A DNA stretch of 64,000 bases from Variovorax sp. Sphag1AA (GCF_014192575.1 NZ_JACHYC010000003.1:744001-808000), one strand, 5' to 3'; numbered from the stretch's first letter, positions 35,725 to 45,298 are shown. Notes: generated from the letters alone by a model not told the origin. Made by a program: numbers and translations.

Positions 35725-36690
35725 TCAATCGAGCTGGATGTTGTTGTCGCGGATCACGCGGCCGAACTTCTCGTAGTCGGCGCCGATCTCCTTCGTGAAG
35801 TCGTCGAGCGATCCCTTGGACGCCTCGAAGCCCGCGTCCCGGATCGTCTTCTGCACCGCAGGGCTCGCCAGCGCCTTCTGCCACTCGGTGCGTAGCTTCG
35901 CGAGCACAGGCGCCGGCGTCGCGGCCGGCGCGAAGACCGCCTGCCAGCCCACCACCGTCGCCGCTGGAAAGCGCTGGCCGATGGCGTCCACTTCGGGGTG
36001 TCCTTCCATCGGTGCATTTCCCGTCTGCGCCACCGCCCGAATCTTGCCGGCCGCCACCTGCTGGAGCGGAATGGTCGGCGGGTCGAGGCTGCACGACAAC
36101 TGTCCTGAAATCAAATCGGGCAAGGCCTGAGCGAAGGTCTTGTAGGGCACATGCACCACATCGATGCCGGCCTCCTTCTTCAGGAGCTCCAGGGCCAGAT
36201 GGGGTGGTGACGCGATGCCGTAGGTCGCGCACAGCAGCTTGCCGGGATTCTTTTTCGCGTAGTCGATGAACTCGCTGAGGTTGCGGATCGGCAGCGACGG
36301 ATTGACTGTGAGCAGATAGACCGAATTGGCGGCGCGCGCCACGGGCACGAGGTCCTTGCGGAAATCGAAGGGCTGCTTCTTCACCCACGGATTGATCACC
36401 ATCGCACTGGAGTTGAGCAGCAGCGTGTATCCATCAGCGGGTGCCTTGGCGACGAGGTCCGCGCCAATCGCGCCCGTCGCGCCGGGCCGGTTGTCGACCA
36501 CGATCGGCTGGCCGAGCTGGTCCCTGAGCTGTTCTCCATAGGCTCGCCCCATGATGTCAGTGACGCTGCCAGCCGCGAAGGCAACGATCAGCCTGATCGG
36601 GCGCTCCGGATAGCCACCCTGCGCCAGTGCGGACCCAGTTGCCGCCAGCGCCGCAAGCGATACAAGCGCGCGGAAGAATCGGCGCCGCAT
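35725..36690 (-). CDS. Bug family substrate-binding protein
   Basis: A 321-residue periplasmic binding protein. The signal peptide M-R-R-R-F-F-R-A-L-V-S ends near A-L-A-Q-G. Family blocks: Y-P-E-R-P-I-R-L-I-V, V-D-N-R-P-G-A-T-G, D-G-Y-T-L-L. The ATG at 36690 is one base after the stop of the cupin gene, so the two are translated together. A longer start at 36729 would place the signal peptide internally. Its probable ligand is the carboxylate degraded by this operon. Confidence 0.92.
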   Translation of the reverse strand: MRRRFFRALVSLAALAATGSALAQGGYPERPIRLIVAFAAGSVTDIMGRAYGEQLRDQLGQPIVVDNRPGATGAIGADLVAKAPADGYTLLLNSSAMVINPWVKKQPFDFRKDLVPVARAANSVYLLTVNPSLPIRNLSEFIDYAKKNPGKLLCATYGIASPPHLALELLKKEAGIDVVHVPYKTFAQALPDLISGQLSCSLDPPTIPLQQVAAGKIRAVAQTGNAPMEGHPEVDAIGQRFPAATVVGWQAVFAPAATPAPVLAKLRTEWQKALASPAVQKTIRDAGFEASKGSLDDFTKEIGADYEKFGRVIRDNNIQLD

Positions 36691-36691
36691 C

Positions 36692-37297
36692 TCAGGCTGC
36701 CTCACCGGCCTTGCTGCCGAGCACCGCATCGAAGCGCCAGCCCATTTCCTCGATGCGATGGCGCACGTCGGTGCCGAAGTCGCGCTCGATCTTCTCGCCC
36801 GTGGCCGGCGCGTACTGCACGTCGGCCGCCATGTCGCGGTTCTCGCCCTGGATGAGCACGAGGAGCACCGCTTCGGGCGTCTTGCCGCTGTTGCGGAAGG
36901 CGCGCATCACGTTCGGCGGCACCGAGATCATGTCGTGCTCGTCCAGCACCGTCTTGTACTGGCCTTCATCGCCCCACAGCACCTCGAACTGGCCGCTCAG
37001 GCACATGAAGGTTTCGAGCGTGCGCGCATGCGCATGCAGGTCCGGCCCCTGCCCGACCGGGCAGCGGCACACGTTGACGGTCAGGCCCGGAAAGCCGACG
37101 ACGCCGGGGTTCTGGCTGGTTGCACCGACGCCTTCGCCGGGCGCCATGTAGAGATAGATCGAGTCGGCGGCGATCGATTCCAGCGCCTTGGCGGGAATGC
37201 CGCCGCTGGCTTCGAAGCGGCGCTTCTTCGGCTGGATGGTCTTGGCGCGCACGATGCGCCTTTCCATTTCGGCGGGTGTCGGGTTGAGCGTGGGCAT
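36692..37297 (-). CDS. Single-domain cupin protein
   Basis: A 201-residue cupin. The metal motif is in D-L-H-A-H-A-R-T-L-E-T-F, and the second cupin motif in S-V-P-P-N-V-M-R-A-F-R-N. The tail (R-D-F-G-T-D-V-R-H-R then W-R-F-D-A) matches that of the other cupins here. GGAG lies before the ATG. It is first in the operon with the Bug protein and the hydrolase, divergent from a ThDP enzyme, with a LysR-type site between them. It could be a dioxygenase or a sugar/oxo-acid isomerase; not known. Confidence 0.8.
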   Translation of the reverse strand: MPTLNPTPAEMERRIVRAKTIQPKKRRFEASGGIPAKALESIAADSIYLYMAPGEGVGATSQNPGVVGFPGLTVNVCRCPVGQGPDLHAHARTLETFMCLSGQFEVLWGDEGQYKTVLDEHDMISVPPNVMRAFRNSGKTPEAVLLVLIQGENRDMAADVQYAPATGEKIERDFGTDVRHRIEEMGWRFDAVLGSKAGEAA

Positions 37298-37370
37298 GAA
37301 TGTCTCCGGTTTGAGTTGAATCAGGGTCGATGGAATCTAGGCGCTGCGGCCCCCGGTCGCCATGGCGGTC

Positions 37371-37390
37371 GGTCAATGGCGCCATCAATG
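37371..37390. promoter_or_regulatory. LysR-type site B between cupin and ThDP-enzyme genes
   Basis: The site reads GGTCAATGGCGCCATCAATG, close to a palindrome around GGCGCC. It is similar to sites A (33950-33967) and C (52992-53009), although no LysR gene adjoins it. One of the two LysR proteins may control this divergent promoter in trans. Confidence 0.5.
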
Positions 37391-37457
37391 AATCCGATGG
37401 CGAAGCCTCGCACGACCGTGCTTCAATCGTCGCGACACAGGATCAGGAGATATTTGA

Positions 37458-39020
37458 ATGAACGGCGCTGAATCACTGGTGCACACCCTGCTCGATGCTG
37501 GCGTGGACACCTGCTTCGCCAACCCCGGAACCTCCGAGATGCACTTCGTCTCGGCACTCGACCGCATCGAGGGCATGCGATGCGTGCTCGGCCTTTTCGA
37601 GGGCGTGGTGACCGGCGCGGCAGACGGCTACTACCGGATGGCCGATCGTCCCGCAGCCACGCTGCTGCATCTGGGACCGGGGCTCGCCAACGGTCTCGCC
37701 AACCTGCACAACGCGAAGAAGGCACGTTCGGGCATCGTCAACGTGGTCGGCGAGCATGCCACGACACACCTTGCGCTCGATGCGCCGCTCACTTCGGACA
37801 TCGAAGGGCTGGCGCGGCCGATGTCCCACTGGGTGCACACGGTGCGCAGCACAGATGCCATTGCGAACGATGGTAGGGAGGCGGTTGCGCAGGCCTCGGG
37901 CCGTCCCGGCCGCATCGCGACGCTGGCACTTCCGGCGGACATGGCGTGGTCGACCGTCGACACGCCGCCGCCGGGGCTCGGTGCGGTACGCGAGCCAGAG
38001 CCCCGCGCCGTCGGGCAGGACACCGTGATCGCCGCGACGCGCATCCTGAAGGACCATGGCAGCGCCACGATGCTGCTGCTCGGCGGACGCGCGGTGCGGG
38101 CGCGGGCCACTGAATGGGCGGGTCGCATCGCGGCGGCCACCGGCTGCGCGGTGATGTCCGAGTTCTATGCCGAGCGCATCGAGCGCGGCGCAGGCCGGGT
38201 CGCGATCCCTCGGCTTCCCTACGCGGTGCAGGGTGCGGTTGAAGTGCTGTCGCGCTTCGAGCACATCGTCCTGGTCAATGCGGTCGAACCGGTCGCATTC
38301 TTCGGCTACCCCGACAAGCCCGGCCGACTCTCATCACCGCAAGCGAAGTTCACGACGCTGTCGACGCACGCGCAAGACCCCGCCGAGGCACTTCGCATGT
38401 TGTGCGAGGAACTCGGCGCGATGCGCGTCCAGCCCGTGACTTGCACGCGCCTCGTCGCAACGCCGCAGCATGAAGAAGGACCTCTCACGCCAGCATCGAT
38501 CGGCACGCTGCTCGCCACGCTGATTCCGGAGAACGCCATCGTCGTGGATGAAGCGGTCAGCACCGGTCGCGCCTTCGACCAGACGACACGTGACGCCGCG
38601 CCGCACGACTGGCTGACCAATATGGGCGGCTCGATCGGCTTCGGCCTGCCGGTCGCGGTCGGCGCCGCCATTGCGGCACCGGACCGTAAGGTGATCGCGC
38701 TCGAAGGCGATGGCAGCGCGATGTACACGCTGCAAGCGCTTTGGACGATGGCGCGCGAGAGCCTCGACGTGACGGTGGTGGTCTTCGCGAACCGCAGCTA
38801 CCAGATCCTGCGCGGCGAATACGCGCAGGTCGGCGCCGGCTCGCCGGGCCAGCGGGCCAGCGACATGCTCAGCCTCGACCGGCCCGCGCTCGACTGGGTG
38901 GCGCTGGCGGCCGGTCACGGACTGCCGGCGTGCCGCGTCTCGACGCTCGGGCAATTCGCGGATGCAATGCGACGTTCGTTGTCATCCGGAGGGCCCAGCC
39001 TGATTGAAGTGATTGTGTAG
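37458..39020 (+). CDS. Thiamine-diphosphate-dependent decarboxylase/acetolactate-synthase-like enzyme
   Basis: A 520-residue ThDP enzyme. The activating Glu is in L-F-E-G-V-V-T-G near residue 48, and the ThDP/Mg motif is G-D-G-S-A-M-Y-T-L-Q-A-L-W ending in F-A-N-R-S-Y. The layout fits the benzoylformate decarboxylase/acetolactate-synthase family, which decarboxylate 2-oxo acids. The partner gene cluster (cupin, Bug, hydrolase, CoA-transferase) suggests an aromatic or branched 2-oxo acid. AGGAG is 10 bases before the ATG. Directly behind it lies the relic of a second copy of such a gene. Confidence 0.88.
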   Translation: MNGAESLVHTLLDAGVDTCFANPGTSEMHFVSALDRIEGMRCVLGLFEGVVTGAADGYYRMADRPAATLLHLGPGLANGLANLHNAKKARSGIVNVVGEHATTHLALDAPLTSDIEGLARPMSHWVHTVRSTDAIANDGREAVAQASGRPGRIATLALPADMAWSTVDTPPPGLGAVREPEPRAVGQDTVIAATRILKDHGSATMLLLGGRAVRARATEWAGRIAAATGCAVMSEFYAERIERGAGRVAIPRLPYAVQGAVEVLSRFEHIVLVNAVEPVAFFGYPDKPGRLSSPQAKFTTLSTHAQDPAEALRMLCEELGAMRVQPVTCTRLVATPQHEEGPLTPASIGTLLATLIPENAIVVDEAVSTGRAFDQTTRDAAPHDWLTNMGGSIGFGLPVAVGAAIAAPDRKVIALEGDGSAMYTLQALWTMARESLDVTVVVFANRSYQILRGEYAQVGAGSPGQRASDMLSLDRPALDWVALAAGHGLPACRVSTLGQFADAMRRSLSSGGPSLIEVIV

Positions 39021-39089
39021 CGGGCCAACGCCAGACAGGCAATCACGGCGCTGCTGGATGCTATCAACGTTCGGCGTGGGTTGCTGACG

Positions 39090-39276
39090 GAACCAGGATG
39101 GCAGTGCGATGTATACGCTCTAGTCTCCGTGGACCATCGCGCACGGAGTCTGAACGTGACCATGATCGGGGCATGGTGTTCCAGCCTGCCGTGTGTCGGC
39201 CCTGGGCCAGTTCGCGGATGCGATGCGAAAAGTCAATACGGACGAATGGCCTTCGCTCATCGAGCTCCTGCTGTGA
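39090..39276 (+). pseudogene. Relic of a second ThDP-dependent enzyme (3' end)
   Basis: A decayed copy of the 3' part of a gene like the one just upstream. Pieces of the ThDP motif are seen first (D-G-S-A-M-Y-T-L at about 39097-39120), then A-R-S-L-N-V-T-M in another frame, then at 39166-39276 G-H-G-V-P-A-C-R-V-S-A-L-G-Q, then F-A-D-A-M-R-K-V-N-T-D, then P-S-L-I-E-L-L-L and stop. The live gene ends C-R-V-S-T-L-G-Q-F-A-D-A-M, then P-S-L-I-E-V-I-V. Stops, frameshifts and a deletion are present. The rest of 39021-39408 holds nothing else recognisable apart from the leader of the next gene. Confidence 0.8.
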
Positions 39277-39408
39277 GACCAGGCCGCGGCGCAACGAAGA
39301 AGGCCCATCATGGCGCCGACATGTCACCATTTTTCCGGGCCGATGGACAGGCCCAAGGCGAGACGCTTCAATCCGCACAGCCCTCAGCCCGTCGAAGGAG
39401 ACAGACTC

Positions 39409-41031
39409 ATGACCGTCGCCCCCGCGTGCACTGCCGCGAAAGAACGTCCGTTTCGTACGCAAACGGCCAGCCGCATCATCACCGCCGCACAGGCGGCGGA
39501 ACTCGTCGAGGACGGGACCACGGTGGTCTGCGCTGGCTTCGTAGGCGCGGGGCATCCCGAAGCCGTCACCGCGGCGCTGGAGAAGCGCTTTCTCGCGACC
39601 GGCTCCCCGCGCGGCCTCACGCTCATGTACGCAGCCGGCCAGGGCGACCGCATGCATCGCGGCGTCAATCACTTCGGCAACGAAGGCATGACGACGCGCA
39701 TCATCGGCAGCCACTGGATGGCGGCGCCGCGGCTGGGTGCGCTGGTCGCGCGCAACGCGGTGCATGCGTACAACTGGCCGCAGGGCGTGATCGCGCACCT
39801 GTATCGCGCAACGGCCGGCGGCAAGCCGGGCGTCATCACGCGCGTGGGCCTGCACACGTTCGTCGATCCGCGCATCGATGGCGGCCGGCTGACCCCCGAT
39901 TCGCCACCCATCGTGCAATTGATGAAGATCGGCGACGACGAGCATCTGTTCTTCCCGACGCTGCCGGTGCATGTCGCGCTCATCCGCGCGACCACGGCGG
40001 ACGAGCACGGCAACCTCACGACGGAGCACGAGCCCTTCCACCAGGATCTGCTGGTCAACGCGCAGGCCGCGCACAACAGCGGCGGCATCGTGATCGCGCA
40101 GGTCAAGCGCATCGTGCCCGCAGGCACGCTGGACCCCAACCTGGTCCGAGTGCCGGGCATCCTGGTGGACCACATCGTGCTGACCGAGGATCCGGCGGAC
40201 CACTGGATGACCTACGCGGAGGAAATGAACCCGGCCTACACGCAGGCAGCGATGCATGCCGGGCCCGCGCCCGCTGCGCCCGCTGCGCCCCCGCCACTGG
40301 ACGTGCGCAGCATCATCCAGCGGCGCGCGGTGATGGAACTGCTGCCGTTGAAGCGCCCCGTGGTCAATCTCGGAGCCGGCATGCCGGCCGGCATCGGCAT
40401 CGCGGCGCGCGCCGAAGGGCTGGACAACATCACGCTCACGCTCGAGGCCGGCCCGATCGGCGGCACACCGGCGCTGGGCCTGAGCTTCGGTGCGAGCGCG
40501 TACCCGCAGGCCATCATCGATCAGGCCGCGATGTTCGACTTCTACGACGGCGGTGGCATCGACATCGCCTTCCTCGGCATGGCGCAGCTCGACAGCCGGG
40601 GCAACGTCAACGTGAGCCGCTTCGGCGGCACCCTGGCCGGGATCGGCGGCTTCATCAACATCTCGCAGAGCGCGCGGCGCGTGGTGCTGATGGGCGCGTT
40701 CAGCGGCGGCGGGCTGCGGATAAAGGCGCAGGACGGCACGCTGCACATCGAGCGCGAGGGCGACGTGCCCAAGCTGCTGGAAGAAGTCGAGCACCTGAGC
40801 TTTAACGGCGCGTATGCGCAGCGGCAGGGCATCCAGGTGACCTACGTGACCGAGCGCGCGGTGTTCGAACTACGCGACGGCCGGCTCACCATGACCGAGA
40901 TCGCCCCGGGGCTGGATCCCGTGCGCGACGTGCTCGCGCGCTGTCGTGCGGGCATCGCGGTGGCGGATCGGTTGCGGCTCATGCCGACGGAAATCTTCCG
41001 CGAAGGGCCGATGGGACTCAAGGCCGGCTGA
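39409..41031 (+). CDS. Acyl-CoA:carboxylate CoA-transferase (YdiF/propionate CoA-transferase-like)
   Basis: A 540-residue CoA-transferase with both halves fused. The catalytic Glu is likely the one in L-T-L-E-A-G-P-I-G-G, and C-A-G-F-V-G-A-G-H-P lies in the N-terminal half. It moves CoA from an acyl-CoA donor to a carboxylic acid. GAAGGAG before the ATG supports the start at 39409; an upstream ATG is not preceded by a ribosome site. It follows the ThDP enzyme and precedes an IclR gene on the same strand. Its role would be activation of the acid product of the cluster. Confidence 0.9.
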   Translation: MTVAPACTAAKERPFRTQTASRIITAAQAAELVEDGTTVVCAGFVGAGHPEAVTAALEKRFLATGSPRGLTLMYAAGQGDRMHRGVNHFGNEGMTTRIIGSHWMAAPRLGALVARNAVHAYNWPQGVIAHLYRATAGGKPGVITRVGLHTFVDPRIDGGRLTPDSPPIVQLMKIGDDEHLFFPTLPVHVALIRATTADEHGNLTTEHEPFHQDLLVNAQAAHNSGGIVIAQVKRIVPAGTLDPNLVRVPGILVDHIVLTEDPADHWMTYAEEMNPAYTQAAMHAGPAPAAPAAPPPLDVRSIIQRRAVMELLPLKRPVVNLGAGMPAGIGIAARAEGLDNITLTLEAGPIGGTPALGLSFGASAYPQAIIDQAAMFDFYDGGGIDIAFLGMAQLDSRGNVNVSRFGGTLAGIGGFINISQSARRVVLMGAFSGGGLRIKAQDGTLHIEREGDVPKLLEEVEHLSFNGAYAQRQGIQVTYVTERAVFELRDGRLTMTEIAPGLDPVRDVLARCRAGIAVADRLRLMPTEIFREGPMGLKAG

Positions 41032-41097
41032 AGCAGCGCGGATTCACCGAACGAGGGCTTTCACTGTCAAGGCGCGCGGCGCAGGTTCGTAGGATGG

Positions 41098-41931
41098 ATG
41101 GCGTCCCCACGAGTGCGCGCCGACGCGATTCATTGCCTCATGCCTTCACGATCCACGACACCGCGCGCTGAACCCGCCGCGCCCGAGACGGTGCAGTCGC
41201 TGCGCAAGGGCTTCGAGATCCTTCGCTGCTTCGAGCCCAACCACGACGTGCTGGGGAATAAGGAACTGTCGGAGCGCACGGGCATGCCGCGCCCGACGGT
41301 GGCGCGCTTCACCGCGACGCTAGTGGAGTTGGGCTACCTGCGCACGACGCCGGACCGCAAGTACCGCCTGACGAGCGCGGTGCTGGACCTGGGCTTCACC
41401 TTTCTGGCGAACTACGAGATCCGCGAGCTGATCCGCCCTTATCTGCAGGAGGTGGCGGACTTCGCGATGGCCGGCTGTTCGGTCGGCACCATCGACGACC
41501 TGAACATGCTCTACATCGAGCAGTGCCGCTGCCGCGCGATCCGCATGGGCGTCCACGTGACGGTAGGCGCACGAGTGCCGATCACGACGACCGCGATGGG
41601 CCACGCCTACCTCGCGGGACTGCTGCCCGACGAACTCGCCCACACGCTGCGGTTGCTGCGGCTTGCATGGCCACGCGAATGGAGCAAGAACCGCCGTGCG
41701 ATAGAGGCCTCGATCGCGCAGGTTCGCGAGACCGGGTTCTGCGCAGTGCTGGGCGGCTGGCAGGAAGGCATCCACGCGGTCGGCGTGCCGCTGGTTTCGC
41801 GCGACGGCCAGCATGTGTACGGCGTGACCTGCGCGGGTCCGTCGAATCTGCTGCCCAAGGAGAAGATCATCGGCAAGGTGGGGCCGAAGCTGGTCGAGAT
41901 GGTGCGTAGCGCGTCGACGATGATCCTCTGA
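41098..41931 (+). CDS. IclR family regulator
   Basis: A 277-residue regulator. The N-terminal helix-turn-helix (L-R-K-G-F-E-I-L, then L-S-E-R-T-G-M-P-R-P-T-V-A-R-F) leads to a GAF-like effector domain, about residues 115-270, typical of regulators for aromatic and short-chain acid catabolism. The start at 41098 has AGGA upstream; an alternative ATG at 41140 has none. It is the end gene of the ThDP/CoA-transferase row and may control it and the convergent acyl-CoA dehydrogenase operon. Confidence 0.9.
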   Translation: MASPRVRADAIHCLMPSRSTTPRAEPAAPETVQSLRKGFEILRCFEPNHDVLGNKELSERTGMPRPTVARFTATLVELGYLRTTPDRKYRLTSAVLDLGFTFLANYEIRELIRPYLQEVADFAMAGCSVGTIDDLNMLYIEQCRCRAIRMGVHVTVGARVPITTTAMGHAYLAGLLPDELAHTLRLLRLAWPREWSKNRRAIEASIAQVRETGFCAVLGGWQEGIHAVGVPLVSRDGQHVYGVTCAGPSNLLPKEKIIGKVGPKLVEMVRSASTMIL

Positions 41932-41970
41932 TGTGGTCGTGCATCCGGGGTGAACGCATGACGGACTGCC

Positions 41971-43098
41971 TCAGCCGAGCACGTCCGCGCTGTCGTTCAT
42001 CGCATCGGCCACCCGGCCCAGGTGGTGCAGCGTGTCACCCAGCATCAGCTCCAGGCAGGTCAGGCGCTTGAAGTAGTGCGACGCGGCGCATTCATCGGTC
42101 ACGCCGATGCCGCCGTGCAGCTGGATGCACTGCTGCCCGACGAAGCGCATCGAATGGCCAAGCTGCACCTTGGTGCGCGCGGCGGCGATGCGGCGGCGCT
42201 CCCCGCTGCTGTCGAGGCACAGCGTGGCGTAGCAGCTCATGGAGCGCGCCAGCTCCAGTTGAACGTGGCAATCGGCGATGCGGTGCCGCAATGCCTGGAA
42301 AGACGACAGCGGCGCGCCGAACTGGCGCCGCAGGTCGAGATGGGCCACGGTCATCGCGAACAGCGCCTCCATGGCGCCGACGGCCTCCGCCGCGATGGCA
42401 GCGATGCCTGTGTCGCGCATCTGTGCCAGCAACGCATCGGTGGACGACGGAGGACAGATCGCGGTGGCGATGCAATCCTCGAACGCGACCTCGGCGGCGC
42501 GACCGCCGTCCTGTGTCGGATAGCCGTGGGCGCGCACGCCCGCATGTGTCCGTTCGATGAGGAAGAGGCCGGCATCGTTGCTTTCACCGAGCCGGGCAAT
42601 CACCACGAAGGCGTCGGCATGATCCCCGCATGGCACCTGGCTGCTTATCCCGTGCAGACGCCAACCCTTGCCGGATCGGGTCGCACGCATCCGTGTCGGA
42701 TGCAAGGCATGACGCACTCCACGTTCCTGGAGCGCGGGCACGACCATCGCAGCGCCGGCCGCCATGCGCGGCATCCATTCAGCACGCACCTGCGCGGGCG
42801 CCTGCGCGAATGCCAGCGGCGCCATCAGCGCGGCCTCCAGGAACGGCACCCGCACCATCGCACGGCCCAGTTCTTCCATGACAACCATCGCCTCCACCGC
42901 GCCGAGGCCCATTCCTTCCTCGGACGTCGGAATGACAAGCGCGGTCAGGCCCATGCCGGCCAGGCCTTGCCACGTCGCGGGCGAGAAGCCGCCTTCGCGC
43001 GCGATGCGCCGATGCTGCTCGGCACCATGGGCGCGCTCGGCCCAGCGCCGAACCGCCTCGCGCAGTGCCTGCTGCTCCTCGCTGAGTTCGAAGTCCAT
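41971..43098 (-). CDS. Acyl-CoA dehydrogenase, small-subunit type (PimD-like)
   Basis: A 375-residue FAD enzyme. The C-terminal helical half carries D-L-R-R-Q-F-G-A-P-L-S-S-F-Q-A-L and I-Q-L-H-G-G-I-G-V-T. It oxidises an acyl-CoA to the 2-enoyl-CoA. The adjoining gene codes a second, larger-type dehydrogenase 19 bases upstream, so the two probably form a heteromeric enzyme like PimC/PimD. The start is the first ATG in the frame that begins with the usual M-D-F-E-L-S-E-E-Q. Last gene of the operon starting with a Bug protein. Confidence 0.88.
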   Translation of the reverse strand: MDFELSEEQQALREAVRRWAERAHGAEQHRRIAREGGFSPATWQGLAGMGLTALVIPTSEEGMGLGAVEAMVVMEELGRAMVRVPFLEAALMAPLAFAQAPAQVRAEWMPRMAAGAAMVVPALQERGVRHALHPTRMRATRSGKGWRLHGISSQVPCGDHADAFVVIARLGESNDAGLFLIERTHAGVRAHGYPTQDGGRAAEVAFEDCIATAICPPSSTDALLAQMRDTGIAAIAAEAVGAMEALFAMTVAHLDLRRQFGAPLSSFQALRHRIADCHVQLELARSMSCYATLCLDSSGERRRIAAARTKVQLGHSMRFVGQQCIQLHGGIGVTDECAASHYFKRLTCLELMLGDTLHHLGRVADAMNDSADVLG

Positions 43099-43117
43099 GC
43101 GTGTCGTCCTCGTAGGT

Positions 43118-44305
43118 TCAGTGGCCGAACACCTGCCGCGCGATGATGTTGCGTTGCACTTCGTTGGTCCCGCCGTAGATACTGGTCTTTCGATGGCTGA
43201 AGTAGGCGCCGGCCAGCGGCAGGCAGTGCACGGCCAGACCGGCCGCGTCGCCCTGCCAGCCCGCATCCATGGCCTCGTGGACGAACGGCAGGGCGGAAGG
43301 TCCCGCCGCGAGCATCATCAATTCGGTGTAGCGCTGCTGGATCTCGCTGCCGCGGATCTTGAGCACGCCGGCCACGTCGAGCGGCCGCGCACCGTGGCGT
43401 CCGGAGGCGCCCAGCGCGCGCAGCACGGTCATCTCCAGCGCGACCACCTCGACTTCGAGCAGCGCGACCTGGTCGCGAAAGCGTGCGTCGTCCCACACGC
43501 CCTCGGCGCGGGCGATCCGCTTGAGCCGGACCAGTTCGCGCTTGGTGCGCGCCACGTCGGCGATGTTGGTGCGCTCGTGGCCAAGCAGGAATTTCGCGCA
43601 GGTCCAGCCCGCGTTCTCGTCGCCGACGCGCTGGTCCACCGGCACGTCGACATCGTCGAGAAACACGTCGTTGATCGTGTGCTCGCCGTCGAGCGTGATG
43701 ATCGGCCGTACCGTGACGCCCGGCGACTTCATGTCGATCAGCAGAAAGCTGATGCCCGCCTGCGGGGACCCTTCGTTGGACGTCCGCACGAGGCAGAACA
43801 TCCAGTCCCCATGCTGCCCGAGCGTGGTCCAGGTCTTCTGCCCGTTGACGATGTAGCGGTCGCCGCGCCGCTCGGCGCGCGTCTTCAGCGAAGCGAGGTC
43901 GGAGCCTGCGCCGGGTTCGCTGTAGCCCTGGCTCCACCAGACCTCGCCGCTCATGATGCCGGGCAGGTGCTGCTGCTGCTGCCCGGGCGTGCCGAAGGCC
44001 ATCAGCACCGGCGCGACCATCACCGGCCCGAAAGGCACGATGCCCGGCGCGCCGGCCAGCGCGCAGACCTCGGCGAAGAGATGGCGCTGCAGCGGCGTCC
44101 ACCCCGGTCCACCGAACTCGCGCGGCCAGGCGACGCCATGCCACCCGCGCGCACCCAGGATGCGCGCCCAGCGCTGCATGTCGGACTTCTCCAGCCGCAG
44201 CCCGCCGTGCACCTTGGCGGCGATGTCCCGCGGCAGGTTCGACGCCACCCATGCGGCCACCTCGTCGCGAAATGCCAGGTCCTCCGGGGCCAGATCCAGC
44301 TTCAT
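43118..44305 (-). CDS. Acyl-CoA dehydrogenase, large-subunit type (PimC-like)
   Basis: A 395-residue acyl-CoA dehydrogenase. FAD/substrate motifs are Q-G-Y-S-E-P-G-A-G-S-D-L-A-S-L and V-N-G-Q-K-T-W-T-T; the C-terminal end reads I-Y-G-G-T-N-E-V-Q-R-N-I-I-A. It is second in an operon of Bug protein, this gene and a smaller acyl-CoA dehydrogenase. The pair probably introduces a double bond into a long, branched or dicarboxylic acyl-CoA. The Bug protein ends 18 bases before its start. Confidence 0.9.
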   Translation of the reverse strand: MKLDLAPEDLAFRDEVAAWVASNLPRDIAAKVHGGLRLEKSDMQRWARILGARGWHGVAWPREFGGPGWTPLQRHLFAEVCALAGAPGIVPFGPVMVAPVLMAFGTPGQQQQHLPGIMSGEVWWSQGYSEPGAGSDLASLKTRAERRGDRYIVNGQKTWTTLGQHGDWMFCLVRTSNEGSPQAGISFLLIDMKSPGVTVRPIITLDGEHTINDVFLDDVDVPVDQRVGDENAGWTCAKFLLGHERTNIADVARTKRELVRLKRIARAEGVWDDARFRDQVALLEVEVVALEMTVLRALGASGRHGARPLDVAGVLKIRGSEIQQRYTELMMLAAGPSALPFVHEAMDAGWQGDAAGLAVHCLPLAGAYFSHRKTSIYGGTNEVQRNIIARQVFGH

Positions 44306-44323
44306 CGTTCGTGCTCCCTCGCT

Positions 44324-45298
44324 TCAGTCGAAGCTGATCTTCAGGTCGTGCGCCAGCTTGCGGTACTTCGCAACCTCGACGCCGATCATCCCGGCCAGGT
44401 CGCTGGCGCCGCCCGGCACGGGGTTGAAGCCCAGCTCGCGCAGGCGCGCGACGAAGGCTTCGGACTTCATGACCTCGGCCGTCGCGGCGGCGAGCCGCTG
44501 CGCCACGTCCTTCGGCAAGACTGCGGGGCCCAGCAGGGCCTGCCACGTCACGAGGTCGAAGCCGCGCATGCCTTCCTCGTCGAGCGTAGGCAGGTGGTCG
44601 TAGGTCGGATCGCGGCGAATGCTGGTGGTGGCCATGCCGCGCACACTGCCGGCCGCGATCTGCGCGCGCGCCGCGCCATCGAAGCTGCAGTCGACGTCGC
44701 CCGCCATCACGGCCTGCAGCGCGGGCGCGCTGCCCTTGTAGGGCACATGCAGCATCCGGACGCCGTAGGCCGCGCCGAAGGCCTCGGCGGCAAAGTGCGA
44801 GCCGGTGCCGATGCCCGGGCTGCCGTAGCTCAGTCCCTGCGGCCGTGATTTCGCGTAGGCGACCAGCTCTTCCATGTTGCGCGCCGGCAGGCGCGGGTTG
44901 CACACCAGCGCCGAGGTGTACTGGAACAGAGGGGCGATCGGCGTGAAGCTCGCGACCGGGTCGTAGGGCAGCGGCTGCGTGGATGCCGACAACAGGCCGT
45001 GCGTCGTCGAGTTCGCGAAGAGCAGCGTGTAGCCATCGGCCTTGGCGCGCGCCACGTACTCGGTGCCGATACGGCCGGCGGCGCCCGCACGGTTGTCCAC
45101 GATCACGCTCTGCCGGAGGACCTCGCCGAGCTTCGCCGCGAAGAGGCGCGCGCCGATGTCGGTCGGCCCGCCCTGCGTGTACGCCACCACGAGCGTGATG
45201 GGGCGCTCGGGGTAGGTGCCCGCGGCGGCGCTGCTAGCGGCCGGAAGGGCCATGGCGGCACCGCAGAGCGCGGCATGGATCCACTGTCGTCTGTTCAT
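44324..45298 (-). CDS. Bug family substrate-binding protein
   Basis: A 324-residue periplasmic binding protein. Signal peptide M-N-R-R-Q-W-I-H-A-A-L-C, cleavage near S-S-A-A-A. Typical family blocks: Y-P-E-R-P-I-T-L-V, V-D-N-R-A-G-A-A-G, D-G-Y-T-L-L-F, H-V-P-Y-K-G-S. It is a close relative of the Bug protein at 51021-51995 (both have D-C-S-F-D-G-A-A), which ends the operon on the other strand. It heads the operon with the two acyl-CoA dehydrogenases, so its ligand is likely a carboxylate entering beta-oxidation. Confidence 0.92.
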   Translation of the reverse strand: MNRRQWIHAALCGAAMALPAASSAAAGTYPERPITLVVAYTQGGPTDIGARLFAAKLGEVLRQSVIVDNRAGAAGRIGTEYVARAKADGYTLLFANSTTHGLLSASTQPLPYDPVASFTPIAPLFQYTSALVCNPRLPARNMEELVAYAKSRPQGLSYGSPGIGTGSHFAAEAFGAAYGVRMLHVPYKGSAPALQAVMAGDVDCSFDGAARAQIAAGSVRGMATTSIRRDPTYDHLPTLDEEGMRGFDLVTWQALLGPAVLPKDVAQRLAAATAEVMKSEAFVARLRELGFNPVPGGASDLAGMIGVEVAKYRKLAHDLKISFD

